NCBI GenBank assembly: GCA_021650895.1
Contig: CP091278.1
Location: forward strand, 587,659-651,658
DNA from: Candidatus Jettenia sp.
Lineage (GTDB): Bacteria > Planctomycetota > Brocadiia > Brocadiales > Brocadiaceae
Length of the DNA stretch: 64,000 bases
Reading direction: 5' to 3'
This document shows, piece by piece, positions 37,452-46,964 of the stretch. The notes under the pieces are model-generated. The model saw nothing but the letters and a program-made list of their open reading frames with translations, did not search any database and was not told the origin of the DNA. Positions within the stretch are counted from its first letter, which is position 1. Every line of letters starts with the position of its first letter. Both the position numbers and the translations under genes were made by a program.

Positions 37452-37892
37452 ATGGCTATAAAACGATATATACGAGTAACAAGCTTGCTTGTAGGTATGA
37501 TCTTATTCTTAAATACTATGATGGGCATCCTTATCTTTAAAAAGCTCCATGCAGATAAAGAGGATACAAAAACAGAAGTAACGAATATAACGCCTAAACA
37601 GGCAAAGGAATTGATAGATCATGAAAGCGATATATTTGTGTTAGATGTGCGAACTGAGGAAGAATATGATAAGGTACACTTAAAAAACGCTAATCTTATT
37701 CCTATTCAGGAGCTTGAGCAAAATATCGAAAGAATTCCAAAAGATAAGAAAGTAATTGTTCATTGTGCAGCCGGAGTACGTAGTGCAAAGGCATGTAAGC
37801 TATTAAAAGATAAAGGATTAAAAGAATTGTACAACATGGAAGGCGGCATTAACAAGTGGCAGGAGGAAGGCTATCCGGTAGAAAAACATTAA
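37452..37892 (+). CDS. Membrane-anchored rhodanese-like sulfurtransferase
   Basis: 146 residues: an N-terminal transmembrane segment (about 10-28) and a single rhodanese domain (about 45-143) with VLDVRTEEEYDKVHLKNA, active-site loop HCAAGVRS (catalytic Cys) and NMEGGINKWQEEGYPVE. Strong ribosome site GAGGAGG. It moves sulfane sulfur to an acceptor, on the outer side of the membrane if the anchor is inserted normally. Following a ThiF/MoeB-type gene suggests a role in sulfur-carrier activation, although the predicted location would then be unexpected. Confidence 0.92.
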   Translation: MAIKRYIRVTSLLVGMILFLNTMMGILIFKKLHADKEDTKTEVTNITPKQAKELIDHESDIFVLDVRTEEEYDKVHLKNANLIPIQELEQNIERIPKDKKVIVHCAAGVRSAKACKLLKDKGLKELYNMEGGINKWQEEGYPVEKH

Positions 37893-37901
37893 TCGATAGC
37901 A

Positions 37902-39482
37902 CTATTTTATGTCTTCCCCGAAATCATGGAGATGGTTATAGGCAGGAAGTGCTGAGATGCGAGGGTCATCGGTCCTTTTCCCAACGGTGAAGTGGTATAT
38001 TACTTGTTGTTCTGAAGGTGTCTTCAGGAAGGTATGTACATCATCATCAAGAAATGCGCCAATACCAGTAGCATCGTATCCCATTGCTGTAGCGCCTAAA
38101 TACAAAGCCTGTCCCAAAAATCCTGCCTCGTAATGAATATAGCGATATCCTCGATCACCATACATTTGTATAGCATAATCGAAGTTACTCAGAAAGCTGA
38201 TGGCAAAAGCCGAGTCACCGGCAATATCCTGATCTAAACTTAGTTCCTTTGCACTATATTGCATATCACCTCTGGACATCAATAGTAACCGTTTTTGTAC
38301 CCTGTCAAGGCAGTATATACCTTTTTCCAGGCCTTCTATACGATGAACATAGAGGTAGGGAATAACTAATGGCGGTATCTCGTAGATCAGAAAATCAGCT
38401 TTATACGGAGTGCATAAAAGCCGCATAAGCATATGAAACGCAGATAAAGACAACGTTGTTCTACCATCAAAGTCAAGGGCGCTTCTCCTATGCCTGATAG
38501 TCCATTTTAGTGAATATTCTATCGCCGGTGTTACTGTATCAATTTTCATACCTTGTTTACCGGTTACATAGGGTAGAGACTCTACAAACGATTCATCTTG
38601 TTGTGGGATATTTATACGGTACTTTTTACCAGTAAGTATGTGTCCCAGACGAATAAGCGGATAATCTACTTCTTTCCTTGAAAGCCTGTTTGTATACGTT
38701 GAGGCGCCTATATCAATCTTTGGAAATTCCTTCCGATTTGTACCAATAATAGGTTGCTCACTATCTATAACCAAAAACAAAAGTAGTTGCTCGTCTGTCT
38801 TATCAAAACAAAGATATTGGCGCATACTATCATCATTGAACGCTCCAACGAACAGCACAAAAAATCCGAGCGCATGTGCCGCTACCATAATCGATGCCAT
38901 TGCATGTCCCGCATCAAGATAGCAGTACCGTAAAGCTCTGGACTGATATTTCCATGCCTCGCGCCAAAAGATACTATGTAACCCGATAATAATTGGAGGT
39001 GTTTTGGAAATACCGTCAAATCTTTCCCACAAAACAGGAACTATATCTCCGATAACTCTTTGCTCGAGCTGATGGTCTTTCACAAAATAATGATATGCAC
39101 CTGATGGAATATCTTTCACGTTATGAATATAAAGATGTGTCTCTGTAGGATGCAAATCTCCACTGCTTGGGTTTACCCTCAGCGACCATGGCTCTACACC
39201 TGGATAAGATTTCCATGCACTGATGGACATTGAATAATACAGGAGTGTGGATAAGGTATTTAACGTAACAGGGTTATTCCTTGGTTTATTATGAGTAAAA
39301 GGCCAAACATAAGATAATGGGCTATGCATCTTTTCAAAGCTATTTCCCAAATCTATTTTTGGGCAATCTACATAGGTACGAAAAGGATTCGGTTGATTTG
39401 CCCAGTCAAGAACATGCTGATTCTGATAAAGTTTCTCCCAACTATGTTTTGTTGCCTCATGGTATTCACGAATAGATTTCAT
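37902..39482 (-). CDS. SagB/ThcOx-type oxidoreductase with two tandem nitroreductase domains
   Basis: 526 residues, about twice the size of a SagB domain. The first half contains SLRVNPSSGDLHPTETHLY and GHAMASIMVAAHALGF; the second contains RRSALDFDGRTTLSLSAFHML, YIHYEAGFLGQALYLGATAMG and IGAFLDDDVHTFL. These are the FMN-binding and dimer segments of the SagB family, which oxidises azolines to azoles in TOMM peptides, but many members stand alone. No YcaO cyclodehydratase or precursor peptide is nearby. It converges with the rhodanese gene (stops 9 bp apart). Reaction unknown. Confidence 0.87.
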   Translation of the reverse strand: MKSIREYHEATKHSWEKLYQNQHVLDWANQPNPFRTYVDCPKIDLGNSFEKMHSPLSYVWPFTHNKPRNNPVTLNTLSTLLYYSMSISAWKSYPGVEPWSLRVNPSSGDLHPTETHLYIHNVKDIPSGAYHYFVKDHQLEQRVIGDIVPVLWERFDGISKTPPIIIGLHSIFWREAWKYQSRALRYCYLDAGHAMASIMVAAHALGFFVLFVGAFNDDSMRQYLCFDKTDEQLLLFLVIDSEQPIIGTNRKEFPKIDIGASTYTNRLSRKEVDYPLIRLGHILTGKKYRINIPQQDESFVESLPYVTGKQGMKIDTVTPAIEYSLKWTIRHRRSALDFDGRTTLSLSAFHMLMRLLCTPYKADFLIYEIPPLVIPYLYVHRIEGLEKGIYCLDRVQKRLLLMSRGDMQYSAKELSLDQDIAGDSAFAISFLSNFDYAIQMYGDRGYRYIHYEAGFLGQALYLGATAMGYDATGIGAFLDDDVHTFLKTPSEQQVIYHFTVGKRTDDPRISALPAYNHLHDFGEDIK

Positions 39483-39520
39483 TCAGGCATTGTATAAGAA
39501 TTGTGCCGTGTATGCAATAC

Positions 39521-39624
39521 CTGCATGGAAAGATTTTTGAGTATAAACATGAATATTTCTTCTGACTTTTTTCCTACAATTCACAAGATTTATATGATAA
39601 AATCTTTTTTCTATAACCCAAGCG
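39521..39624. repeat. ~100-bp direct repeat, copy 1 (left island boundary)
   Basis: The segment starting CTGCATGGAAAGATTTTTGA is nearly identical to 48141-48244, with differences only at the fourth base and near the end. It contains an ATG followed by codons for MIKSFFYNPS in both copies, then diverges. Flanks of the island carrying the RHS gene and the IS1634 remnant. Confidence 0.9.
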
Positions 39625-39712
39625 AAGAGATCAGGGGTCACCCATTAGAAGGCTTTTGTCAATCATATCACCGGATTATTGCGACAATGACTATACCGAC
39701 TGCAATCCGGGC

Positions 39713-40243
39713 CTAATAAATCACAGGCGGACCCCATTCTCTACGCTCTATAGTTACTTTCTCTTTTCCAACTTTATTTGCAAGGTCTTGATAGAGTAAA
39801 TCGCCGATGCTGTTTATTTCAGCTTTCAGGTCGGGACTGATCCCGCCTATAAATTGATTGTAAACATCAACTCTGAGATGTTGAACTATATCACCTGAAA
39901 TATCTTTTACATATGATAGATTAACATCCACCCACCAGTATCTTTCTTCATTGTATATTTTCTCAAAATACTTCTTTAGATCCTTAGGGTCGATCCCATT
40001 AACCACTTTTTCTCTGCTGAATTTTTTTTCAAAAAATATGATTACTTCATTAGGATTAGTACTCCTATTTCCTCCTCTCGATTCCATATCATATCCGTTG
40101 TTTTCCAGTATTGCTTCCATTTGGTCAATTTCGCTATATCCAAGAACTTCCGTTTTAATCCTGAGAGTATAGCCGGTTGTTTTACATCCGGCTATACAAA
40201 AAATCAAACTAATTAATATTAATATTTTGTCAATATGTTTCAT
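39713..40243 (-). CDS. Lipoprotein downstream of the RHS gene, candidate immunity protein
   Basis: 176 residues with a lipoprotein signal ending in IAGC (Cys near residue 20), followed by a mixed alpha/beta domain with no family I recognise. It begins 10 bp after the RHS stop, and its ribosome site GAGGAG overlaps the RHS stop codon (TGAGGAG), so translation is coupled. Small genes directly after RHS toxin tips usually encode immunity proteins, and a periplasmic lipoprotein would suit a toxin acting in the periplasm. This role is inferred from position only. Confidence 0.72.
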   Translation of the reverse strand: MKHIDKILILISLIFCIAGCKTTGYTLRIKTEVLGYSEIDQMEAILENNGYDMESRGGNRSTNPNEVIIFFEKKFSREKVVNGIDPKDLKKYFEKIYNEERYWWVDVNLSYVKDISGDIVQHLRVDVYNQFIGGISPDLKAEINSIGDLLYQDLANKVGKEKVTIERREWGPPVIY

Positions 40244-40252
40244 TGATGCTCC

Positions 40253-42787
40253 TCAATAAGAATAAGCGGGTGCTGGATGCCAGTAGCGTTCCAAAAATCC
40301 GAATCGATGTGTCCCATTCATAAAGCCATAACCGGTAAAGGTTCCAGCCAATCCGCCTACAGTTAAGGAAGCCGCATGTGCAGGAATATATGCCGGACCT
40401 AATACTGTACCTTGTGGCATGTGCCCGAGCTCGTGCTCCTTATATGTAAACTTACTGCCATCTGGTAATCGGTATTTATATCCAAGATCATTATAAGGCC
40501 CCGTCACCACATTACCAAAAGTTATCCAACCACTAGTATTAGCATCATAATAAAACGCTCCATTCTCAAAAGTCGGTGCATTACCGCCAGATGCAATATA
40601 GCCAACCGCATGCCCAATCCCCATATTCACGCCTTCTCCGGCTGCCCATGCAAGCGCGCCCATCATAGCCCCATATCCTATATCTCCTCCAGTCATTCCC
40701 GTATAGGTTGCCCCAAAGGCTGCCCCAGCTATTCCAGCATTGAATACCCTGTTTGCTATGCTTGCATATGCATTCTTTGCACTGTCTCCAAATAGCTGAA
40801 AATCAGGAACTGGTACTAAATATCCAGCAAGACCAAATGCCCCTCCAAATAATGCCCCTTGTCCTATATCTGCACCATATATAGACGCATTGGCTGCCCC
40901 AGCCATAGTTCCTGCAGCCGTATATATACCAGCCTGCGTCGCAGAAGATAATGTGTATCCTGCATCTGCTACTCCAGAAATAAATCCACCTGCCCCACCC
41001 ATGAAAGCTCCGGTAATAGCTCCCGTCAGGATTCCCATTCCTATATCTCCATCTGTTACCGCTGCTGTCGTGCCTCCAATTATGGCGCCTACTATAGCTC
41101 CAATAATCATATCATCTATTACAAAGAAGTGCCCAGTTGGGTCTGTATATAGTAGGGGGTTATTTATGACGTAGCTGTACCTGTTTAGTGCCTGTGGATT
41201 TGTAAGATCCGGCACTATCGTATCTGCCGTTATAAACCTTGCAAGCTTCGGGTCGTAATATCGTGCGTTATAGTAATACAGCCCCACTTCTGCATCAAAC
41301 TCCTGCCCTGTAAATTTGTACCTCGCAATATCAATACCGTTGTTTGTATGTATCTCTCCATATGGATAATAGTACATTGACTGTACACTATTTCCGTTTT
41401 CACCCGTTATAACTGATGAACTTCCGAGGTGGTCTGTATGGTAATACAGGGCAATTGGACCTTCTATGCTTACGATCCTGTCTGAACCGCCAAAGATATA
41501 TTTTGTGCATATTCCATTGGTGTATTCGCAATATTTACCAAGGTAAATCGTGGTAACTCCATTGGCAACTTTCTTGATCCTCTGCCCGCTTGCATCATAA
41601 ACCGATGTTGTTGTCACTCCATCCCTGGTAATACTTGTGGGCATGTTATCGTAGTTATACGTTATTGTCCTTCCTGCTCCACTTATCATATTCCCATTGG
41701 CATCATATTGATACGTATCCGTCCCTGCCTGGGTAACAGCATATACATGGTTAGGATCAGTGTAAGAGTAATTCCCATATCTGCTGTTATACGTCATATT
41801 GCCGATGGTGTTGTATTGCCATGTAAGTGTCCCACCGTACGATGGACTGGTTGCAGACGTCAATCTGTTCAGGTCATCATAGCCATACGTACGATTCCTC
41901 GTAATATCAGGATAATCTATTATGCTGGTGATATTCCCGACGTTATCATAAGTGTATGAAAGACTGATGAGAAGATTGCTGATTCCAGGATTCGGACTGC
42001 TTGTGTTTATAGAACACAAACGGTTGTTCTGAGGAAGGTACTGATAGACGGTATTTACTCCATTGCCGAAGTCTATTCTTCCAATCTGCCCGAGGGCATT
42101 ATAATCCGTGTATGCCGCATAGACAAAACCGGTTGAATTGTCCTTTACACGATACAGATTTCCTCCAGTATCATACTCATATTTAATCACGGTGCTGTCA
42201 GGATAGGTAATGGTACGTGTTCTTCCTAAAGCATCATATGTTGTTTGTGTTGTGTAATTTACACTGTCAACGGTTTTTATTGTCTTTACGGTTTGTCCAA
42301 GCTTGTTATAGTAGAACTTCGTTGTTCCTGATGCATCAGCAACTGTAGTTAACCTGCCCTTCGAATTTGCGGAGAAGGTCTGATCATAGGTGTAAACCGT
42401 ATCAGTACCTGTTGGGTAGTCTTTTTTCGTAATTCTGTTCAGCGCATCATAGGTGAAAGTAATTATCTGGTTCTTTGCATCTTTTTGATAGGTGAGATTG
42501 CCGTTTGCATCATACTGATATACCCAATATCCCATGTCCGGGTCTGTCATTGAGGTCTTTCTTGATAAAGAATCATAAATTAAGGTTGTCTGATTATTGT
42601 TTGCATCTGTGACTTTCGTTAAGTTGTCTAATACATCATACTGATATGTCGTTGTTGCATAGAGCGTAACATTAGGCGATACCCCTGTATATTCCTTTAC
42701 TTTTGTGAGCCTTCCATATACGTCCCTTTCTTCTATCTTTTGATGTCCATTGGCATCTACAAGAGTAGTGCTGCCTCTGCGAAACTC
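40253..42787 (-). CDS. RHS-repeat protein, C-terminal part with metallopeptidase-like tip
   Basis: Continuation of the upstream reading frame at 42757-46038 after a one-base frameshift near 42788; the in-frame segment starts at about 42787 and a first internal ATG is at 42550. It contains about fifteen YD repeats (YDANGNL, YDALNRI, YDNVGNI), the RHS core end (YYPYGEIHTNNGIDIARYKFTGQEFDAEVGLYYYNARYYDPKLARFITAD, DPTG), a Gly/Ala-rich segment (about 560-680) and a variable tip with HELGH followed by QGTVLGPAYIPAH near the end. HELGH is an HExxH zinc motif. Such tips are usually secreted or contact toxins. If the frameshift is real the tip is not made from the first start. Confidence 0.88.
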   Translation of the reverse strand, partial: EFRRGSTTLVDANGHQKIEERDVYGRLTKVKEYTGVSPNVTLYATTTYQYDVLDNLTKVTDANNNQTTLIYDSLSRKTSMTDPDMGYWVYQYDANGNLTYQKDAKNQIITFTYDALNRITKKDYPTGTDTVYTYDQTFSANSKGRLTTVADASGTTKFYYNKLGQTVKTIKTVDSVNYTTQTTYDALGRTRTITYPDSTVIKYEYDTGGNLYRVKDNSTGFVYAAYTDYNALGQIGRIDFGNGVNTVYQYLPQNNRLCSINTSSPNPGISNLLISLSYTYDNVGNITSIIDYPDITRNRTYGYDDLNRLTSATSPSYGGTLTWQYNTIGNMTYNSRYGNYSYTDPNHVYAVTQAGTDTYQYDANGNMISGAGRTITYNYDNMPTSITRDGVTTTSVYDASGQRIKKVANGVTTIYLGKYCEYTNGICTKYIFGGSDRIVSIEGPIALYYHTDHLGSSSVITGENGNSVQSMYYYPYGEIHTNNGIDIARYKFTGQEFDAEVGLYYYNARYYDPKLARFITADTIVPDLTNPQALNRYSYVINNPLLYTDPTGHFFVIDDMIIGAIVGAIIGGTTAAVTDGDIGMGILTGAITGAFMGGAGGFISGVADAGYTLSSATQAGIYTAAGTMAGAANASIYGADIGQGALFGGAFGLAGYLVPVPDFQLFGDSAKNAYASIANRVFNAGIAGAAFGATYTGMTGGDIGYGAMMGALAWAAGEGVNMGIGHAVGYIASGGNAPTFENGAFYYDANTSGWITFGNVVTGPYNDLGYKYRLPDGSKFTYKEHELGHMPQGTVLGPAYIPAHAASLTVGGLAGTFTGYGFMNGTHRFGFLERYWHPAPAYSY

Positions 42788-45700
42788 TTTGTTACGTATG
42801 TGCCGTCAGGGTTTGTTACCTTTTTAGCTCTACCTATCGGATCATACTCAAAGTATGTCCATCTCTCTGTCTCTATACCCTCAAAATATGGAAGGGATAC
42901 GTATGATACATTTCCTCTGTTGTCATAGAAAGTCCGCTGGACTATAACCTTGGTATCAGGCCCCTCTGAACGTGTTTTTATTGTCCTTCCAAGCCCGTCA
43001 AAATATGTCTCACTCCAGATATAATTGCCTGTTCCGCTCTGCTCCGTTGCATGTGTTACTATCCGCTGGCTCCCAATTGTACCGAAGTCAAGATAAGAGT
43101 AAGAGATTGTGCCATAGGTAGAATTAGTATCATTAGGGTTTGTTACCTTTGTTAATCTTCCAAAGGTATCGTATTCGTATGTAGTTGTATTGTTATTCGG
43201 GTCTGTCTCGGTAAGAGGCTTTCCAAATCTATAGTCATAGGTCTTGTTGACTGTATGCCCCAATGGGTTTTGTATCGTTGCCGGATATGTTTGAGCAACG
43301 GTATCATAGGTAATGGTTGTAGGTGGATTGTCTTTGGGGTCTTGTATTGTCTGAACATTACCATACGTATCATAGGTGTATGTAGTTACTGGATTTATTC
43401 CTCCATTAAGCCAGGCTGTCTTTGTGAGGAAATTCCCTTTTGTATCATAGGTAAACCATGTCTGTGCTTTTGTAATTCCGCTGTTATTTTTAATATAAGT
43501 AGAGGATGGAAGGGATACTATCCAGTTTACCGTATCATAGGTGTAGTCTGTGTATTCATCTCTGTCATCTCCTGTTACTGATACGTTACCGTGTAAATAC
43601 TTCCTGGTTACGTTGCCATAAATATCATAGGTAAACGAAGTAGCTGCCTGCTTGTACGTTGGTGTTCCATCATATACATAATCATCTTTCCGGCTAAGAT
43701 AGGGAAAGTTAACCCCTGTGTATGGAGAAGTTGACTGATAGGTGTTGTATGTCCTTGTATACATATTGCCTGCTGAGTTTTTTATTATTTGCTCATATGC
43801 AAACCCTTTTAATATATCATCCTGCTTAAACCATGATTCTGTCGTTGTCCCATCAGATGCTGTTGCTTTGACATATTGGAATCCCCGATATTCCCTGTTT
43901 GCATAATCAAAATATCCACCTGAATAGGTAAAGTTTGTTGTGGAGGAAATATCCATGCCGTTAACGTCCTTTGTTGTAGTTGTTACGGAAGAAAGCGTCT
44001 GAACTACGAAAGGAAGGCATACAGTTTTACCATCAATATCGAGACAATTGTCATAGTTTGAGGAAGGGAGATATTCAAGAGCCGTAGTACCGCCGATGCT
44101 GTTGGAGATCGTGGAAAGGAGGTCTGGAGTCTGCCCCCTGAGAAGTAAAACATACCAATTGCCTCCAGAATTAGGGCCTATCACGATGTCCACCCTTCCA
44201 TCTCCATTCACATCTGCATTTCTGATACGGCCAGGATAAAGACCCCAGTCTTCGTAGGCGTCGCTAACCCATGCGCCTTTATTGGAGAAGCCGCTGCCTG
44301 TGGACAACATCACATACCATGTGCCCTCATAATCAGGGCCTAACACGATGTCCGCCCTTCCATCCCCGTTCACATCTACGTTCCTGATAAGACCAGAAAG
44401 AAAGGCCCAGCTTCCATAGGCGCCGCTGATCCATGCGCCTTTATCGGAGAAGCCGCTGCCTGTGGATAGCATCACATACCAATTGCCTCCAGAATTAGGG
44501 CCTATCACGATGTCTGCCCTTCCATCTCCGTTCACATCTACATTCCTGATACTATCAGCATAAATATCCCAGGCAAAGTTCCCATAGGCGCCGCTGATCC
44601 ATGCGCCTTTATCGGAGAAGCCGCTGCCTGTGGATAGCATCACATACCAATTGCCTCCAGAATTAGGGCCTATCACGATGTCCGCCCTTCCATCTCCATT
44701 CACATCTGCATTTCTGATACGATCAGGATGATCATCCCAGTCCCCGTAGGCGCCGCTGATCCATGCGCCTTTATCGGAGAAGCCGCTGCCTGTGGATAGC
44801 ATCACATACCAATTGCCTCCAGAATTAGGGCCTATCACGATGTCCGCCCTTCCATCTCCATTCACATCTGCATTTCTGATACGATCAGGATGATCGTCCC
44901 AGTCCCCGTAGGCGCCGCTGATCCATGCGCCTTGGTTTTCAAACCCGCTTGCTTCGCTCCATTCAAATGTGGTCGTTAGCAAAGAAGTAACCCCATCACT
45001 ACCATATTGAATAACAGAGGTTAATAGAGATCGGAATGTGGCGGGGCTATAGTCGTAATTCAAAACATATTTCCTTGCTAACTGCCCATTCCCATAAACC
45101 TCTATTGTTTTTAATCTGTAAGCTGTTTTTACAAGGGCATTGGAAGTATACATTGGGGGGACATCCGTTCTGCTTTCAAGATAAAACTTCACGTAGTTTA
45201 TCGGATTAAGACCTGCCGTATTCCCTGTATAATCTATCCTATCAAGGTATATCTCGCCCTGATCCTTCCAATAGGTTATTGTCATATAATTTCCATTCGT
45301 ATCCTCAACTTTATCTAAATTCCATTTGAAAACTCCGTTGGCATTGTTTTGTCTCGAAGCCGAGGTCGTGCCGTAGTAATATTTTATGCCATCCTTTGTT
45401 ATTACAATCCAGCCACCTGTATCAGAGATTTTTTGATACCTTGCAAATGCCCCTTCTATTTTGGTCCCATAATAGTTTGCACCCCAATCACCTCTCGGCA
45501 CTAATTCAGAAGAAGAATCATTCATAGTAGCTACATAATCATCACAGGTATAGCAAACCCCTCTTTTTGTATTTCTCTGTATAGCCCCCATATCAAGGCT
45601 CCACCCAATACCTATCCATCCATTGAGAGAATTAGAGTTATAGATAAGTGAAATATTTGGAGTCATGCCTTTTCTGCCGGGAGGAACTGTAATTGGGATG

Positions 45701-46038
45701 TTTGTTGCTGCAGCACCAGAATTGCCTGCTGGAATTACCTGCACAGTGCTTAATGTCAACTCTGATAGTAGTGCACTTGTGTTACTGTTTACTGCCTGAG
45801 TTGTTGCTGCTTGTTCTGGTGCGCTGGTATCTGAAGGAATTTCTTCTGCCGGCGCAGAAGCACCTGTTTGCTGTGAGTCTACAGAGGCACTTGCTAGTTG
45901 CACAGTGCCTTCTTCGGAAACAGGCTCAGATGCAATTTCTTTTGTTAATGCATGAGCTACAGAAGCAGGAAATAAGAAGTAAGAAATGAAAGGTAAAAAA
46001 GAAATAATTAGAGCTTTGAATCTGAGATTTTTTAACAT
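42757..46038 (-). CDS. SpvB/FG-GAP/RHS protein, N-terminal part
   Basis: 1093 residues from the ATG at 46038, which follows GGGAGGGGAGGC; an earlier ATG at 46083 lacks a site. Signal peptide about 1-30. A Ser/Thr/Ala-rich linker is followed by an SpvB-like segment (ITVPPGRKGMTPNISLIYNS), then five FG-GAP/VCBS-type repeats with the calcium motif DVNGDGRADIV, a TcdB-middle-like region and YD repeats (YDTFGRLTKV). The frame ends after TYVTKS by reading into a stop at 42757, while the next residues of the family continue in another frame at 42787. Restoring one A in the run at 42788-42790 rejoins both parts as a protein of about 1930 residues. Confidence 0.92.
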   Translation of the reverse strand: MLKNLRFKALIISFLPFISYFLFPASVAHALTKEIASEPVSEEGTVQLASASVDSQQTGASAPAEEIPSDTSAPEQAATTQAVNSNTSALLSELTLSTVQVIPAGNSGAAATNIPITVPPGRKGMTPNISLIYNSNSLNGWIGIGWSLDMGAIQRNTKRGVCYTCDDYVATMNDSSSELVPRGDWGANYYGTKIEGAFARYQKISDTGGWIVITKDGIKYYYGTTSASRQNNANGVFKWNLDKVEDTNGNYMTITYWKDQGEIYLDRIDYTGNTAGLNPINYVKFYLESRTDVPPMYTSNALVKTAYRLKTIEVYGNGQLARKYVLNYDYSPATFRSLLTSVIQYGSDGVTSLLTTTFEWSEASGFENQGAWISGAYGDWDDHPDRIRNADVNGDGRADIVIGPNSGGNWYVMLSTGSGFSDKGAWISGAYGDWDDHPDRIRNADVNGDGRADIVIGPNSGGNWYVMLSTGSGFSDKGAWISGAYGNFAWDIYADSIRNVDVNGDGRADIVIGPNSGGNWYVMLSTGSGFSDKGAWISGAYGSWAFLSGLIRNVDVNGDGRADIVLGPDYEGTWYVMLSTGSGFSNKGAWVSDAYEDWGLYPGRIRNADVNGDGRVDIVIGPNSGGNWYVLLLRGQTPDLLSTISNSIGGTTALEYLPSSNYDNCLDIDGKTVCLPFVVQTLSSVTTTTKDVNGMDISSTTNFTYSGGYFDYANREYRGFQYVKATASDGTTTESWFKQDDILKGFAYEQIIKNSAGNMYTRTYNTYQSTSPYTGVNFPYLSRKDDYVYDGTPTYKQAATSFTYDIYGNVTRKYLHGNVSVTGDDRDEYTDYTYDTVNWIVSLPSSTYIKNNSGITKAQTWFTYDTKGNFLTKTAWLNGGINPVTTYTYDTYGNVQTIQDPKDNPPTTITYDTVAQTYPATIQNPLGHTVNKTYDYRFGKPLTETDPNNNTTTYEYDTFGRLTKVTNPNDTNSTYGTISYSYLDFGTIGSQRIVTHATEQSGTGNYIWSETYFDGLGRTIKTRSEGPDTKVIVQRTFYDNRGNVSYVSLPYFEGIETERWTYFEYDPIGRAKKVTNPDGTYVTKSFAEAALLL
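44140..44935 (-). repeat. Near-identical tandem FG-GAP repeat units inside the RHS gene
   Basis: Five units of about 170-177 bp. Long stretches around the calcium motif and the WYVMLSTGSGFSDKGAWISGAYG segment are identical between units at the DNA level, with variation concentrated in short stretches such as GDWDDHPDRI. This indicates recent tandem expansion within the gene. Confidence 0.9.
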
Positions 46039-46964
46039 AACTGCCTCCCCTCCCTTCAACAGTACTTTGTTAAAAAGTTTCATTAAGAAATAATTTTAAG
46101 TCATAAGTAGAGTTAGACCTAAATTACTACAAATCAATGCTTTTAGACTAATTTTATACCTGACCTGTTCATTTACTCCTGCTGCTTCAGTAAAAAATCA
46201 CTGACCATGTCCGCTCTTGCCGTTTACGCATTTTTCAAAGAACAAAAACCTTTATGTAAGAAATTTTTCAACAACACCTAAGCGACTTACAGCATGTCCT
46301 ACGTTATAGTATTCCAAGGATGAAATCGAAGATATCCTCAACAGAGAAAAGACTACTCCGTCATTGCGAGGGTATTGTCCGAAGCAATCTCTTTTTGAGA
46401 TACTGAGATGGACAACCCCTTTTGTCCTCCTTTGATAAGGGGGATTCTTCGGATACTACCTGGCAATGACATTTTTAAAGATTCCGTACACCAGCATACA
46501 ACCAAAGACTCAATTTTCGCTACATTTTGTTCGGTTTCATCTATTAGATGCTATAGAATGACCCAAAATTGGCTTTAATAAATGTTATACTGAGACAAAA
46601 CTTTACGAATTTGTAACTCTTGAATGAAGAGAATATAAGGAAGGTCGATTACAAAATGAATACCAAAAGGGGAAATATTAAAAAAGGTTATAACAAAATT
46701 TATTTCAGCATTGAATACACTTTATAAATGCTGGAGTTTCTAATACTTACTTATAGATGTCAAGTTAGGGGTCTGGAATAATTCTAGATTTTTGAGGGAA
46801 GGATTTTTGCTAAGAATATTCTTAAGATAACAAAAAATATATTGTTTGGACATTTTTGTATCGTTTCAAGAATAGAGTTTTTACACATAATGAAGCTAAG
46901 GGCACATGATGGGATCTTACTTGGCACATACTCAGTAGGTTTTAATCCAATGGGAATCATATTT
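46039..46964. other. Intergenic region between the RHS gene and the IS1634 remnant
   Basis: About 925 bp with no credible gene. It contains a partial copy of the MITE interior (46364-46490: TCATTGCGAGGG ... CAATGAC, split by a diverged stretch with CCTTTTGTCCTCC). A TGGCAC hexamer at 46922 resembles a sigma54 -24 box but has no -12 partner. Confidence 0.5.
46364..46490. repeat. Degenerate MITE-interior palindrome
   Basis: TCATTGCGAGGGTATTGTCC with GAAGCAATC, and the reverse arm ending GGCAATGAC, match the interior of the MITE family, but the terminal repeats are absent and the second arm is diverged. A remnant or a related palindromic repeat. Confidence 0.6.

Noticed and set aside
39501..39716. 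71-codon plus-strand frame ending near the lipoprotein stop
   Set aside because: It is mostly the ~100-bp repeat. The internal MIKSFFYNPS start looks like the beginning of an ion-channel gene, but the rest matches nothing and the other repeat copy stops after a few codons.
44140..44935. Tandem repeats considered as a CRISPR array
   Set aside because: Units are about 170 bp, in frame and encode FG-GAP protein repeats; there is no repeat-spacer structure or cas gene. No CRISPR array is seen in the window.
46918..46940. Possible sigma54 promoter (TTGGCACATACTC)
   Set aside because: A TGGCAC -24-like box without a GC at the -12 position, inside non-coding DNA next to an IS end.
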